Assembly: GCA_900548345.1 (NCBI GenBank)
Contig: URKA01000030.1
Coordinates: 1 to 40,046, forward strand
Source: an uncultured Paraprevotella sp.
Lineage (GTDB): Bacteria; Bacteroidota; Bacteroidia; Bacteroidales; Bacteroidaceae
DNA length: 40,046 nt
Reading direction: 5' to 3'
Shown here one piece after another: positions 17,730-27,411 of the stretch. The translations under genes were made by a program, and so were the position numbers. The notes below the pieces were generated by a model. The model ran no database searches. It worked only from the letters and a program-made list of their open reading frames with translations, and was not told the DNA's origin. Each line of letters opens with the position of its first letter. Positions within the stretch are counted from its first letter, which is position 1.

Positions 17730-19577
17730 ATGAGAAAGACAATTTTATATGTAATGTCGATGCTTCTCGGTCTTGCGGCTGGTGCTACATCCTTGCCCCG
17801 TCCGGAATATCCGAGACCGCAGTTTGAACGTGCCGAATGGGTCAACCTCAATGGTGATTGGACATACCGGTTTGACTTCGGCAAGAGCGGACATGAAAAC
17901 CGTTTGTATGAGTCCACGGGCTTTGACGACCATATCACGGTGCCTTTCTGTCCCGAAAGTCCGTTGTCCGGCATAGGATACAAGGATTTCATTGATGCCA
18001 TGTGGTATCACCGCACAATTGATATTCCCAAAAGTTGGGAGGGGCAGCATGTGATGTTGCATTTTGGAGGTGTGGATTATAAATCTACGGTATATATTAA
18101 TGGTAAAGAGGTTTTCATTCATTATGGTGGTGCAGTTTCTTTTAAGGTAGACATCACAAAGTTTGTTCAGGCAGGCAGTAGTGCTCATCTGGTGGTTGCC
18201 GTTCAGGATGATGTCCGCTCACGGTTGCAGCCTGGCGGCAAACAGTCGAGAAGGTTTTCATCCTACGAGTGTTTTTATACCCGTGTCACGGGTATCTGGT
18301 CTACTGTATGGCTGGAACCCGTGGCAAAGGGCGGACTGAAGAATGTGAAGATTACGCCCGACCTTGATGAATCGCAGTTTGTCTTTGAACCGGATTTCTT
18401 CGAGACTGACGGTGCGTCCACTTTTACTGTCAATGTGCTTGACGGCAATAAGACCGTAGCAACGTCGACCGTCAAGGCGAGCAACAACTCATTCCTGCCG
18501 GTAAAGATAAAGAAGGTGAAAACATGGTCGCCGGAGAATCCCCACCTCTATAATATAGAATATGTGGTGAAGGACGGTAATGGCAATGTCATCGACCGGG
18601 TGAACAGTTATGCGGGAATGCGTAAAGTTGAGTTGCGCGGAAGGGATTTTTACCTCAATAACCAACCTTATTACCAACGGCTGGTGCTTGACCAGGGATA
18701 TTATCCCGACGGGCAATGGACGGCTCCGACGGACGAGGCGTTGCGTCGTGATATTGAATTGGGCAAGGCTGCAGGATTCAACGGTGCACGTCTTCATCAG
18801 AAAGTCTTTGAACAAAGATATTTCTACTGGGCTGACAAACTGGGCTATCTTACTTGGGGAGAGTCACCGAGCTGGGAAATGGACTGGACAAATGAGATTG
18901 CGGCACGAAACATGATAGATGAATGGACTGAGTGTGTGGAACGTGATTACAATGTGACGTCATTAGTGGTGTGGTCACCTCTCAACGAAACGTGGCAGGA
19001 TGATGTGGACGGACAGCGCCGCCGCCTCTCCCGTGACCTTTATTTTATGACCAAACGCCTTGACCGTACACGTCCCGTGGCTACGACGAGCGGTGGTTAT
19101 CATGAAGGGTATGACGATATCTATACCGAACATACCTATGTGCAGGATCCGGTGGAACTGTACAGACAACTGAAACCGGTTGACGAAGGAAATGCCTATA
19201 CACAATGGGCGGATAAGAGTTGGGGACATCAGGGGGAACCCTATATGATTGACGAGTTCGGTGGAATACGCTGGGTGAAAAAGATGAAAGCCGAGGAAGT
19301 GGCTCCTGAAACGGCATTCTGGGGATACGGCAAGGATCCGCAGTCGCTTGAAGAATTCTACCAGCGCCTTGAAGAACAAGTGAACGTTGTGCTGAGCATT
19401 GACGGAATAACCGGTTTCTGCTATACCCAAATCGTGGATGTGGAACTGGAGAAAAATGGAATATTCACTTACGACCGCGAAGAGAAATTCGATATGGAGC
19501 GCATACGCAAAATATTCGGCAAGTCTCGCGAACAAGCAAAAAAGGAAGTGGAGATGATGTTAAAAGAGAGAAAGTGA
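17730..19577 (+). CDS. Secreted GH2 family glycoside hydrolase (beta-galactosidase/glucuronidase-like)
   Basis: A 615-residue exported enzyme with a signal peptide of about 20 residues. Domains in order are an N-terminal jelly-roll sugar-binding domain (about 25-195, with WVNLNGDWTYRFDFG and MWYHRTIDIP), an Ig-like domain (about 200-300) and the TIM barrel (about 305-600). Acid/base glutamate 420 lies in SPLNETW and nucleophile glutamate 509 in IDEFGG, so the enzyme should be active. It lacks the C-terminal domains of long LacZ-type enzymes. GH2 covers galactosidase, glucuronidase, mannosidase and arabinosidase activities, and I cannot choose among them from sequence. It lies 121 bp after GH13 and 62 bp before the ELWxxDGT gene on the same strand. 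Confidence 0.9.
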   Translation: MRKTILYVMSMLLGLAAGATSLPRPEYPRPQFERAEWVNLNGDWTYRFDFGKSGHENRLYESTGFDDHITVPFCPESPLSGIGYKDFIDAMWYHRTIDIPKSWEGQHVMLHFGGVDYKSTVYINGKEVFIHYGGAVSFKVDITKFVQAGSSAHLVVAVQDDVRSRLQPGGKQSRRFSSYECFYTRVTGIWSTVWLEPVAKGGLKNVKITPDLDESQFVFEPDFFETDGASTFTVNVLDGNKTVATSTVKASNNSFLPVKIKKVKTWSPENPHLYNIEYVVKDGNGNVIDRVNSYAGMRKVELRGRDFYLNNQPYYQRLVLDQGYYPDGQWTAPTDEALRRDIELGKAAGFNGARLHQKVFEQRYFYWADKLGYLTWGESPSWEMDWTNEIAARNMIDEWTECVERDYNVTSLVVWSPLNETWQDDVDGQRRRLSRDLYFMTKRLDRTRPVATTSGGYHEGYDDIYTEHTYVQDPVELYRQLKPVDEGNAYTQWADKSWGHQGEPYMIDEFGGIRWVKKMKAEEVAPETAFWGYGKDPQSLEEFYQRLEEQVNVVLSIDGITGFCYTQIVDVELEKNGIFTYDREEKFDMERIRKIFGKSREQAKKEVEMMLKERK

Positions 19578-19639
19578 TATGTGAGTCTTCCGTATTAAAG
19601 AAGAAAAACTTATTTTTATAACATAAAATGTTTGATAAC

Positions 19640-21394
19640 ATGAAAAACTCAAATTTTTTACTTACAACAGCCATGTTGCTCGCAGCGGGCAATAGTATGG
19701 CACAGGACCAGGTTATTGATTTGTTGCCGGACGGTGTTACCGTGAATATCAACTCCGAACGCCGTACTGTGAAAGAAAAGAACCTTGTCATCGCAGGTTC
19801 GGAAGAAAAAGGTTACAAAGCATTCTTTGCAGCTACCGAAGCGACACATGGTGAGGAGCTGTGGGTGACGGACGGAACGAAAGAAGGCACGAGAATGGTT
19901 AAGGATATTCTTCCCGGAGCAGGAAGTTCCGGTCCGAGTCATATAGCGCGATTGAACGATAAAGTGTTGTTCTCTGCCTATACGGATGACTGGGGACGCC
20001 AGCTTTGGGTAAGTGACGGAACGGAAGAGGGAACAAAATTGATTGCCGTTACTTACAACTTCGGTGATGCCAATCCGCAGGCTATCTATCAGATCAACGA
20101 GACGCAGGCCGTTTTTGCAGCCATCAGTGACGAAAGTGCCGAATACGATCCGGATAACGGTGCCCAATACTGGCTTTGGGTGACCGATGGAACGGAAGAA
20201 GGAACTAAGTTTGTCAAGGAAGTGCAGATCGATAATCCCGGTAAGGAAAATACCAATCAGCATTCACCGTTTGTGCGTGTCGGTCGCAAACTGTTCTTCA
20301 AGGCTGATGATATAGACAGCCATTACGGTACGGAACTTTGGGTAACAGACGGTACGGCAGAAGGTACCTACCTTGTGAAGGACATCAACCTGGAACCTAA
20401 TGCAGACAAGGGAGACGGTTATACCCGCGATTCCGCTATCGACAATATGGAGAACTTCAATAATAAAAAGTTGTTCTTCAAGGCTTGGACGATGGAGTCG
20501 GGTAATGAACTGTGGTGTTCAGACGGAACGGAAGAAGGTACCTACGAGGTTTATGACTCCAATCCCAGCATCGATCCGAATAATGGTCTCGGTCTTGGCG
20601 GTAATGTGTTCGGTCAGGGATGGGAAGTTTATAAGGACCGTATTTGGTTCCGTGGCTACAGCCCGAGTGCAGGTTTTGAATTCTGCGGTTCCAATCTGGA
20701 AAAAGGCGACTATATCGTTCATGACTTGTTTGACTTGAATCCTTCAATAGATAACAATTCATTCCCGGATCCAGGATGTGTGTTCCAAGATACATATATG
20801 TTCTGTGCTGCAAACGGTTTCGATGCGGCTGCAACACCGGTACAGAATGGTGGAAAGATGTGGTGCTTCGATGGTGAGAAGTGTTGGATTCAGAAAGGCA
20901 ATCTTGAACTTTTCCCCGGAACGGTAAGCAACTGGGTGAAAGAGCCGATAGTGGCAGGCGGTTCGCTTTATTGGATGAACGAGGCTAACGACGTGGCTTT
21001 GGGACTTGGTTCCGGTTTGTACCGTCTTGACGATGTCGATGGAACTCCGGTCGTTGTGACTCCGATTACTTCGGATGGAGATAATGTCCATACACTCCGT
21101 AACCTTGCCGGTACGATTATTTATGCCTGTGGCAAGAACAACCGTCTGTATGTGGACCAATACACCAAACCGGGATGGGATGGCGTGAGCGATGCCGGTT
21201 ACCTTGAACCTGACTTCGGTGATAAAACCGGTGACGGCATTGCGGAAATTGGCAATGATACTGAATCAGACCTTGTGAATGTTTATAATCTGAACGGTAT
21301 CGAAGTGCGTCATGGCATGAGTAAAACGGAAGCTACCAAAGGATTGGCCAAGGGTATCTACATTGTCGGCAAGCAAAAGTGTGTAGTAAGATGA
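19640..21394 (+). CDS. Secreted ELWxxDGT-repeat protein with Bacteroidales C-terminal tail
   Basis: A 584-residue exported protein with a signal peptide ending near SMAQD. It shows five clear repeats of the ELWxxDGTxEGT type (ELWVTDGTKEGT, QLWVSDGTEEGT, WLWVTDGTEEGT, ELWVTDGTAEGT, ELWCSDGTEEGT) spaced 50-75 residues apart, plus one or two decayed copies, consistent with a beta-propeller. The last 40 residues (VNVYNLNGIEV, then AKGIYIVGKQKCVVR) match the tail of the FG-GAP protein at the left of the window. ATG 19628 is an alternative start, four codons earlier. No enzyme motif is seen. As it sits between glycoside hydrolases and SusC, a surface glycan-binding role is the best guess. Confidence 0.85.
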   Translation: MKNSNFLLTTAMLLAAGNSMAQDQVIDLLPDGVTVNINSERRTVKEKNLVIAGSEEKGYKAFFAATEATHGEELWVTDGTKEGTRMVKDILPGAGSSGPSHIARLNDKVLFSAYTDDWGRQLWVSDGTEEGTKLIAVTYNFGDANPQAIYQINETQAVFAAISDESAEYDPDNGAQYWLWVTDGTEEGTKFVKEVQIDNPGKENTNQHSPFVRVGRKLFFKADDIDSHYGTELWVTDGTAEGTYLVKDINLEPNADKGDGYTRDSAIDNMENFNNKKLFFKAWTMESGNELWCSDGTEEGTYEVYDSNPSIDPNNGLGLGGNVFGQGWEVYKDRIWFRGYSPSAGFEFCGSNLEKGDYIVHDLFDLNPSIDNNSFPDPGCVFQDTYMFCAANGFDAAATPVQNGGKMWCFDGEKCWIQKGNLELFPGTVSNWVKEPIVAGGSLYWMNEANDVALGLGSGLYRLDDVDGTPVVVTPITSDGDNVHTLRNLAGTIIYACGKNNRLYVDQYTKPGWDGVSDAGYLEPDFGDKTGDGIAEIGNDTESDLVNVYNLNGIEVRHGMSKTEATKGLAKGIYIVGKQKCVVR

Positions 21395-21421
21395 TATCAG
21401 GCAGATAGCTTTATACAGAAG

Positions 21422-21462
21422 GGGAGGAAGGAGTGACCTTCATCATTCTTCCTTTCCTTTTT
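21422..21462 (+). terminator. Intrinsic terminator between the ELWxxDGT gene and susC
   Basis: A 15-bp stem (21422-21436 with 21443-21457; four G-U pairs and one mismatch), 6-nt loop, then T5. It divides the locus into an upstream enzyme unit and a susC-led unit, or attenuates read-through between them. Confidence 0.7.
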
Positions 21463-21482
21463 ATCACTTAAATCATATACTT

Positions 21483-21513
21483 CCGACTTTTAGAAGTTGG
21501 GTTTGCGAAACTC
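21483..21513 (+). promoter_or_regulatory. Two short inverted repeats before susC
   Basis: CCGACTT (21483-21489) pairs with AAGTTGG (21494-21500) apart from one G-T. It is followed at 21499-21513 by a near-palindrome of the form GnGTTTGCGAAACnC. They sit 13-43 bp ahead of the susC ATG, where a regulator site or core promoter is expected; no standard TAnnTTTG is visible. Function is inferred. Confidence 0.35.
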
Positions 21514-21525
21514 AAAAATAAGACT

Positions 21526-24500
21526 ATGAAAAGAAAACATAATCGTTTACTTATAATGCTGTTGCTGCTTTTCTGTTCAGCTGCAGGTTATGCCCAGAAG
21601 ATAACCGTTACGGGAACCGTATTCGACGATCAGACACAGGAGACCATGATAGGTCTCATCGTCAAGGAGAAAGGGACAAATAACGGGTCAATTACAGATT
21701 TTGATGGAAATTATACCATTCAGGTAGAGAAAAACGCCATACTTGAGTTCTCATATATGGGATATGAGACATCGGAGGTTGCTGTCAAGGGACGTACAAA
21801 AATAGATGTCAGGTTGAAACCGGCGGATAAGATACTTGACGAACTGGTTGTCATAGGTTATGGTGTACAGAAAAAAAGCGACGTGACCGGTTCTATATCA
21901 AGTATTTCCGGAAAGGATGTGAACAATACTCCCGTTTCATCAGCTTTGCAGGCACTTCAAGGACGTGCAGCAGGTGTCAATATCATACAGAATTCCGGTG
22001 CTCCCGGTGGGGGAACGACCATCAAAATACGTGGTACCGGTACCATCAATGATGCCGACCCGTTGTATGTCGTTGACGGATTCATCGTAGACAATATCGA
22101 TCATATCAATCCCAACGATATAGAAAATGTGGAAGTGTTTAAGGATGCCGCATCGAGTGCCGTATATGGTAGCCGTGCTGCAAACGGTGTTGTGGCAATT
22201 ACCACGAAGGGTGGTAAGGAAGGAAAAACCACGATTACATACGATGGGTACGTGGGTATTTCCTCACCGTGGAAAACCATTGACGTGATGGGGGCCGACG
22301 ATTATGCCCTGATGCAGGACTATATCAACGGAACACAGATTTATTCCATTGACGGGCAGATGTTCATGTCGAAGAATGAGGGCGGTTATTATTTCGATAA
22401 AGACAAATACGCCATACTGGACACTTTGCACAGAAACTCATGTCCCAATTATTGGGACGCCATTTCGCGTACAGGTTTCAAGATGTCGCATGGAGTATCT
22501 GTTTCCGGTGGCAACGACAGAACTCAATATCTTGCCAGTGTCAGCTATTTTAAAGAAAACGGTATTGTAAAGACATCGGACTATAACCGTTTCAACAGCC
22601 GTCTGAACGTAAAGACAAAACTTGCTAAGTGGCTCACCATGACCGGCAACTTACTTTATACCAATGAAAACCGCGACATTGTACCTGAAGGTGGCAATAG
22701 TATATTGAAACAGGCCTTGTTCTATACACCTATGGAATATTTGCACGACAACAAGGGATATTGGTATGCGGAGAATCCTTTGTCGGTGCTTGACCGCAAT
22801 CACCAGTCGATGAAACGCGACCGTATAGACATGAATGTCATGCTGGATGCCAAGATATGCAAATTGCTGACTTATCAGTTCAAGGCATCTTATTATACCG
22901 TGCGTCAGATTGACGATAACTTTACCGAAGTGTTCGGACTTAACGAAGATTTCGTGATGCCGACCTCATTGGCTAAAGTTTATAAGAAGCAGTCGAATAC
23001 GGACAAGTGGGAAATCAATAACTTGCTTACTTTCATGTGGCGGAACGATCATCACAATGTAACGATTCTGGCAGGACAGACAGCAGAAGGTTATAATTTG
23101 AACTGGCAGGAGGGCAACCGTGCCGGAACGCCGAGTAATGAAAGTATATACCATTATTTCTCAAGTGCATATACGGGAGACAAGGTGTACGGTTTGAACC
23201 GTGAATGGACGGCAGTGGGATTTATCGGACGCCTTAATTACAGTTACAATGATATTTACCTGTTGCAAGCCAACGTACGTGCCGACGGTTCGTCCAAGTT
23301 TGCCAAGGGCAATAAATGGGGTGTGTTCCCTTCTGTGTCATTGGGATGGAAATTCACGAACGAGAAATTCATGGAACCGGTGACACGATGGTTGAACAAC
23401 GGTAAGATTCGTGTCGGCTGGGGATTGCTCGGTAACAACCGTATTGACGAACTTGCCCGCTACACTTATCTGACTTCCGGTTACAATTATCCTTTCGGAT
23501 TGGGCAACAGCACCGTTTATGAAGGTGCTACCGCAACAGTTTTGGGCAATAATGATATTGTTTGGGAGAAAAACGAAAGCTACAATATCGGCGCCGACCT
23601 TTATTTCTTCAACAACCGGTTGTCATTCACAGCAGAGTATTTCAACCGTAAGACCACCGACATGCTTCTGCGTGTGCCTACGGTAAGTTCAGCCGGACTT
23701 GGAGAATCACCCATGACCAATGCCGGTGCCGTAAAGAATTATGGTTGGGAGTTTGATGTGAAATGGCGTGAAAACGTAGGAGACAACTGGCGATATGAAG
23801 TTGGATTTAATCTTAGCTGGATAAAGAACAAGGTGACCAGCCTCGGAACAGGCAATGAACCGATATATGGTGCGTATTTAAGTGAAAACAGTATCGTGGA
23901 CTATGTGACGAAGACTGCGGTAGGACAACCCATCGGAAGTTTCTTCGGCTACGTTACGGACGGGATATTCCAAAGTTATGATGAGATCCGTCAAAGCGCA
24001 CAATACGAAGTGGGCAAGAATGATTTTGAGCAGACAACCATGCCCGGTGACTTCCGTTTCAAGGATCTTAACGGTGACAATCGCATAACAGCTGAAGACC
24101 GTACATATTTGGGCAGCCCGCTGCCGAACTTTGTTTTCGGTATACCTCTTTCGGTCGGTTACAAGAACTTTGACCTGACGCTCTTCTTCCAGGGACAGAC
24201 CGGTAACAAGATATTCAACGTGATGGACTATTACCTGTATAATGCCGCAGAAGGCAATGTGTATGCAGACATACGCGGCAAGCATTGGTCCGGACAGGTG
24301 GAAGGACAAGGCCGTACGTTTTTCCCGGAAAATCTCGGTGCAAGCATTCCCGACCTTTCCAATAATGATGCGCCGCGCAACTTCCGTGCGAGTGATTTCT
24401 TCGTGCAGGACGGCAGTTATCTGCGTCTGAAACAGTTGCAGCTCACTTGGACGGTCCCTGCACAGTGCCTTAAAAAGTTGAAGATTTCAAATCTTGCGCT

Positions 24501-24666
24501 TTCCCTGACAGCCTACAATCTGTTGACAATAACCGGTTATGACGGTTTGGACCCGGAAGTGGGAAAAGTTTCGGGAACGGAAAGCAACAATTTGAGCATG
24601 GGTGTGGATTATGGTAACTACCCTCAGGCACGTTCGTTTACATTCGGTGTTAAACTCGGTATATAA
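21526..24666 (+). CDS. SusC-like TonB-dependent outer-membrane glycan transporter
   Basis: A 1046-residue outer-membrane receptor of the SusC/RagA family that imports oligosaccharides with energy from TonB-ExbBD. A signal peptide (to about residue 24, GYAQK) is followed by a carboxypeptidase-regulatory-like domain (about 25-105; VTGTVFDD, GSITDFDGNYTI), the TonB-box region DELVVIGYGVQKK, the plug (GRAAGVNIIQNSGAPGG, then VEVFKDAASSAVYGSRAANG) and a 22-strand barrel to the C terminus. There is no N-terminal STN domain, so it is not an anti-sigma-linked receptor. The SusD partner gene begins 24 bp downstream. Confidence 0.97.
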   Translation: MKRKHNRLLIMLLLLFCSAAGYAQKITVTGTVFDDQTQETMIGLIVKEKGTNNGSITDFDGNYTIQVEKNAILEFSYMGYETSEVAVKGRTKIDVRLKPADKILDELVVIGYGVQKKSDVTGSISSISGKDVNNTPVSSALQALQGRAAGVNIIQNSGAPGGGTTIKIRGTGTINDADPLYVVDGFIVDNIDHINPNDIENVEVFKDAASSAVYGSRAANGVVAITTKGGKEGKTTITYDGYVGISSPWKTIDVMGADDYALMQDYINGTQIYSIDGQMFMSKNEGGYYFDKDKYAILDTLHRNSCPNYWDAISRTGFKMSHGVSVSGGNDRTQYLASVSYFKENGIVKTSDYNRFNSRLNVKTKLAKWLTMTGNLLYTNENRDIVPEGGNSILKQALFYTPMEYLHDNKGYWYAENPLSVLDRNHQSMKRDRIDMNVMLDAKICKLLTYQFKASYYTVRQIDDNFTEVFGLNEDFVMPTSLAKVYKKQSNTDKWEINNLLTFMWRNDHHNVTILAGQTAEGYNLNWQEGNRAGTPSNESIYHYFSSAYTGDKVYGLNREWTAVGFIGRLNYSYNDIYLLQANVRADGSSKFAKGNKWGVFPSVSLGWKFTNEKFMEPVTRWLNNGKIRVGWGLLGNNRIDELARYTYLTSGYNYPFGLGNSTVYEGATATVLGNNDIVWEKNESYNIGADLYFFNNRLSFTAEYFNRKTTDMLLRVPTVSSAGLGESPMTNAGAVKNYGWEFDVKWRENVGDNWRYEVGFNLSWIKNKVTSLGTGNEPIYGAYLSENSIVDYVTKTAVGQPIGSFFGYVTDGIFQSYDEIRQSAQYEVGKNDFEQTTMPGDFRFKDLNGDNRITAEDRTYLGSPLPNFVFGIPLSVGYKNFDLTLFFQGQTGNKIFNVMDYYLYNAAEGNVYADIRGKHWSGQVEGQGRTFFPENLGASIPDLSNNDAPRNFRASDFFVQDGSYLRLKQLQLTWTVPAQCLKKLKISNLALSLTAYNLLTITGYDGLDPEVGKVSGTESNNLSMGVDYGNYPQARSFTFGVKLGI

Positions 24667-24690
24667 CAACACATAAAGAGCATACGAAAT

Positions 24691-26397
24691 ATGAAAAAGT
24701 TAATATATTCCATCATCGCCGGTTCCGCTTTGCTTGTCATGACGGGCAGTTGTGAGGATTTCCTGGATAAGGAAGTAACGGGCAATCCGACCGATGAGAA
24801 CTATTACGACACTCAATACAAGATGCAGTCGGCACTTGATGCCGTTTACGATTTATTGCAGTCGGATAGGTATAATGACCAGGAATGGCGTTTCGGTGAA
24901 GCCATGGGCGATAATGTTTATGGTACGGATGAAGGGTTAGGGTCACAAATGGGGCAACTTGTCAACTTCCGGTTCACAACGTCCAATACCTGGATACTGC
25001 AACGTTGGGAAGTCAATTATGAAGGTATACATCGTGCCAATCAGGTCATCGCCAACATGGACAAGGTGGGTATCTCTACCAATGCCTATACGGCATATCA
25101 GGGGATACGTTGGATTTACGGTCAGGCGAAATTCCTGCGTGCGTATTACTACTTCAATCTGGTGAAAACGTTCGGTGGAGTGCCCATCCGTCCTGAAGTG
25201 GAGACGGTAGATAATCTGGTGTTTCCACGTTCTACAAAGGAAGAGTGTTATGCCTATATTGAAAAAGATTTGCGTGAGGCGGCAGTTATGTTGCCGGCTG
25301 TTTACAATTCTTCTTCAGACTTAGGTAAAATTACGCGTGGAGCGGCGGTCGCATTGCTTATGAAAGTGCTTATGTATGAAGCAAAGCCGGGCGTGAACTC
25401 TGATAAATGGCAACAGATGGTGGAACTTGGCAAGTATATGGTCGATGATGAGGCTATGACATACGCCCAAATGTTGGCTTATGACGGTCAGGAGGATTGG
25501 GAAACTTTGCGCAAGCGTTTGTGGTTCAAACCGGTGGAAGAAATCGAGAACGGCACATCCAATACCGGTGAATATGAAAGTCCTGATGCTAAATTGGATA
25601 ACATAAGCCGTGTTTATTCATTGGCTTATAACGATTATTACGGCAGCCCGTTGCACAATGGCGACAAGCAGTCTTACATCTTCCAGTTCTACAGTGACGG
25701 TGAATATTGCCGTGGATCAGTGTTTGAAGTCAATTTCAAGGAAAGCGGTGACGGAACTTCCGGTGATACCAACGAAGGTCAGGGACTGGAGTTCTTTGAT
25801 GTGGGCAATGTCAAGATGTACACAAAGGATGCATTGTTGAACGATATCTTCGGTTCGGACGTCCGCAAGGACTTTACCATTCACCATCAGGGACAGACTT
25901 TTGACGGTGAGATATGGCAAGGCGGAGAAGGCAACTATGTGTCGTTGAAGTGGTATACTCCGAAGAAGGATAAACCGAAATACGCCGGTGACAACGGCAG
26001 GAACCGTCGTGTAATCAGGTATGCCGATGTTGTATTGATGTATGCTGAGGCACTGAATGAAACCGGTAACCGTGAGGCGGCCCTGACTAATCTGAACAAA
26101 TGCAAGGCACAGGTGAACACCATCAACCAGTCCACGCAATTATATGTTGCCGGCGGCTACGGATACATACGTGATCAGATCTGGAGTGAACGCCGCAAAG
26201 AGTTCGCTTTCGAGTGGGACCGTTATTTCGATCTTGTGCGACAGGGGCGTGCGGCGAAAGTGCTCCATGCTTTTGCTTCTTACACGGCAGTACGTCGCGG
26301 AGCCTTTTTCCGTGAGGGCGTGAATGAACTGATGCCTATTCCGCAGACAGAGATAGACGTGTCCAACGGAGTTGTGGTGCAGAATCCGGGATATTAA
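24691..26397 (+). CDS. SusD-like surface glycan-binding lipoprotein (RagB/SusD family)
   Basis: A 568-residue outer-membrane lipoprotein forming the lid of the SusC channel. The lipobox ends at cysteine 21 (VMTGSC) and is followed by EDFLDKE; this acidic stretch after the cysteine is the surface-export signal known in Bacteroidetes. The N-terminal TPR-like helical half contains YDTQYKMQSALDAVYD and QAKFLRAYYYFNLVKTFGGVP, a classic SusD signature. The C-terminal RagB/SusD domain contains RYADVVLMYAEALNETG, IWSERRKEFAFEWDRYFDLVRQG and ends at LMPIPQTEID. Part of an operon with susC and the next two genes. Confidence 0.97.
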   Translation: MKKLIYSIIAGSALLVMTGSCEDFLDKEVTGNPTDENYYDTQYKMQSALDAVYDLLQSDRYNDQEWRFGEAMGDNVYGTDEGLGSQMGQLVNFRFTTSNTWILQRWEVNYEGIHRANQVIANMDKVGISTNAYTAYQGIRWIYGQAKFLRAYYYFNLVKTFGGVPIRPEVETVDNLVFPRSTKEECYAYIEKDLREAAVMLPAVYNSSSDLGKITRGAAVALLMKVLMYEAKPGVNSDKWQQMVELGKYMVDDEAMTYAQMLAYDGQEDWETLRKRLWFKPVEEIENGTSNTGEYESPDAKLDNISRVYSLAYNDYYGSPLHNGDKQSYIFQFYSDGEYCRGSVFEVNFKESGDGTSGDTNEGQGLEFFDVGNVKMYTKDALLNDIFGSDVRKDFTIHHQGQTFDGEIWQGGEGNYVSLKWYTPKKDKPKYAGDNGRNRRVIRYADVVLMYAEALNETGNREAALTNLNKCKAQVNTINQSTQLYVAGGYGYIRDQIWSERRKEFAFEWDRYFDLVRQGRAAKVLHAFASYTAVRRGAFFREGVNELMPIPQTEIDVSNGVVVQNPGY

Positions 26398-26433
26398 GAG
26401 AACGATGTCATTAACAATAATACGTATAATGAA

Positions 26434-27411
26434 ATGAAACATATCAGTAAAATATTCTATATGCTTTTGCTGGCAACTGTTCCGGGATTCATTTCTTGCT
26501 CGGACGAGAATGAGGAGGCACGTACGCCGCAGGCTGTCGTGACGGTGAACCGGACGGATTTGGATATCAATGAATCCATGGAAATCCGTTTTCAGGGTGT
26601 GGCGGACCAGGTTGTCGTATATACCGGCGATGAAAGCCATGACTATTCGCTCCGGAATGAGAGTAATACGGGCTTTGTCATGAACAAGGGCTTGTTTACC
26701 TATTCTTATTCCGTACCGGGCACATTCAAGGTCGTGGTATTGGCGACAACATACGACACCTATATGGGGAACGGACTGCGCACTGATACAACATCCTTTT
26801 ATGTGACCGTGAAAGATGATGTAACTGAGCTTGGGCAGGTGTATTCTTCAATAACCCCCAATATCTATTATGCATCTCTTGTCAATGAAAGCGATTGGGT
26901 GATGTGCCTTCCGACAAAGCAAGTGTACAAAAATCGTGAAGTGGCTCTTAACGCCAAACGTCAGCGTTTGAGTTTTGAAATCGCATCTGAAGCATCAGAG
27001 ATTTATGTGGATGATGTGTTGTATTCTTCACGTGACTATTACGATCTGACGCAGACACATGACATTCGTGTCAAATCCGACTTCGGAAGTGTACGTCATT
27101 ACAAACTGTATACCATGATTTATCCAGAGTTCAGTAAGGTGACGCTTGATGGTGTAAAAGGAACATTGGTGCGTGATGCCTACAATCAGGACCGTCAGAT
27201 TTATCGCTTTACGCTTCCTGCCGGTACAACGGAACCGGTCATCGAGTATACACTCGACGGCGACGGAACGTTCTTTGTCGGAGACGATGCGGTGCCTTCC
27301 GGCACTCCGATTAATCTGGACAACGATCTGTTCTCGATCAGAAGGGTAAATAATGAAAACAGTGATGTGTCGGCAACGTCAACGGTAAGATTTGAAATTA
27401 CTTATAAATGA
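26434..27411 (+). CDS. Surface lipoprotein, probable third glycan-binding protein of the locus
   Basis: A 325-residue lipoprotein with its lipobox ending at cysteine 22 (GFISC) followed by SDENEE, a surface-export signal. The first 110 residues after it look like a PKD/DUF5017-type beta-sandwich: IRFQGVADQVVVYTGDESHD resembles the FYSGE-type motif of such lipoproteins. The rest is beta-rich with no recognised domain. Position directly after susD, where SusE/F-like or SGBP-B proteins are found, supports a glycan-capture role. Its stop overlaps the next possible start as ATGA, suggesting translational coupling. Family name is tentative. Confidence 0.82.
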   Translation: MKHISKIFYMLLLATVPGFISCSDENEEARTPQAVVTVNRTDLDINESMEIRFQGVADQVVVYTGDESHDYSLRNESNTGFVMNKGLFTYSYSVPGTFKVVVLATTYDTYMGNGLRTDTTSFYVTVKDDVTELGQVYSSITPNIYYASLVNESDWVMCLPTKQVYKNREVALNAKRQRLSFEIASEASEIYVDDVLYSSRDYYDLTQTHDIRVKSDFGSVRHYKLYTMIYPEFSKVTLDGVKGTLVRDAYNQDRQIYRFTLPAGTTEPVIEYTLDGDGTFFVGDDAVPSGTPINLDNDLFSIRRVNNENSDVSATSTVRFEITYK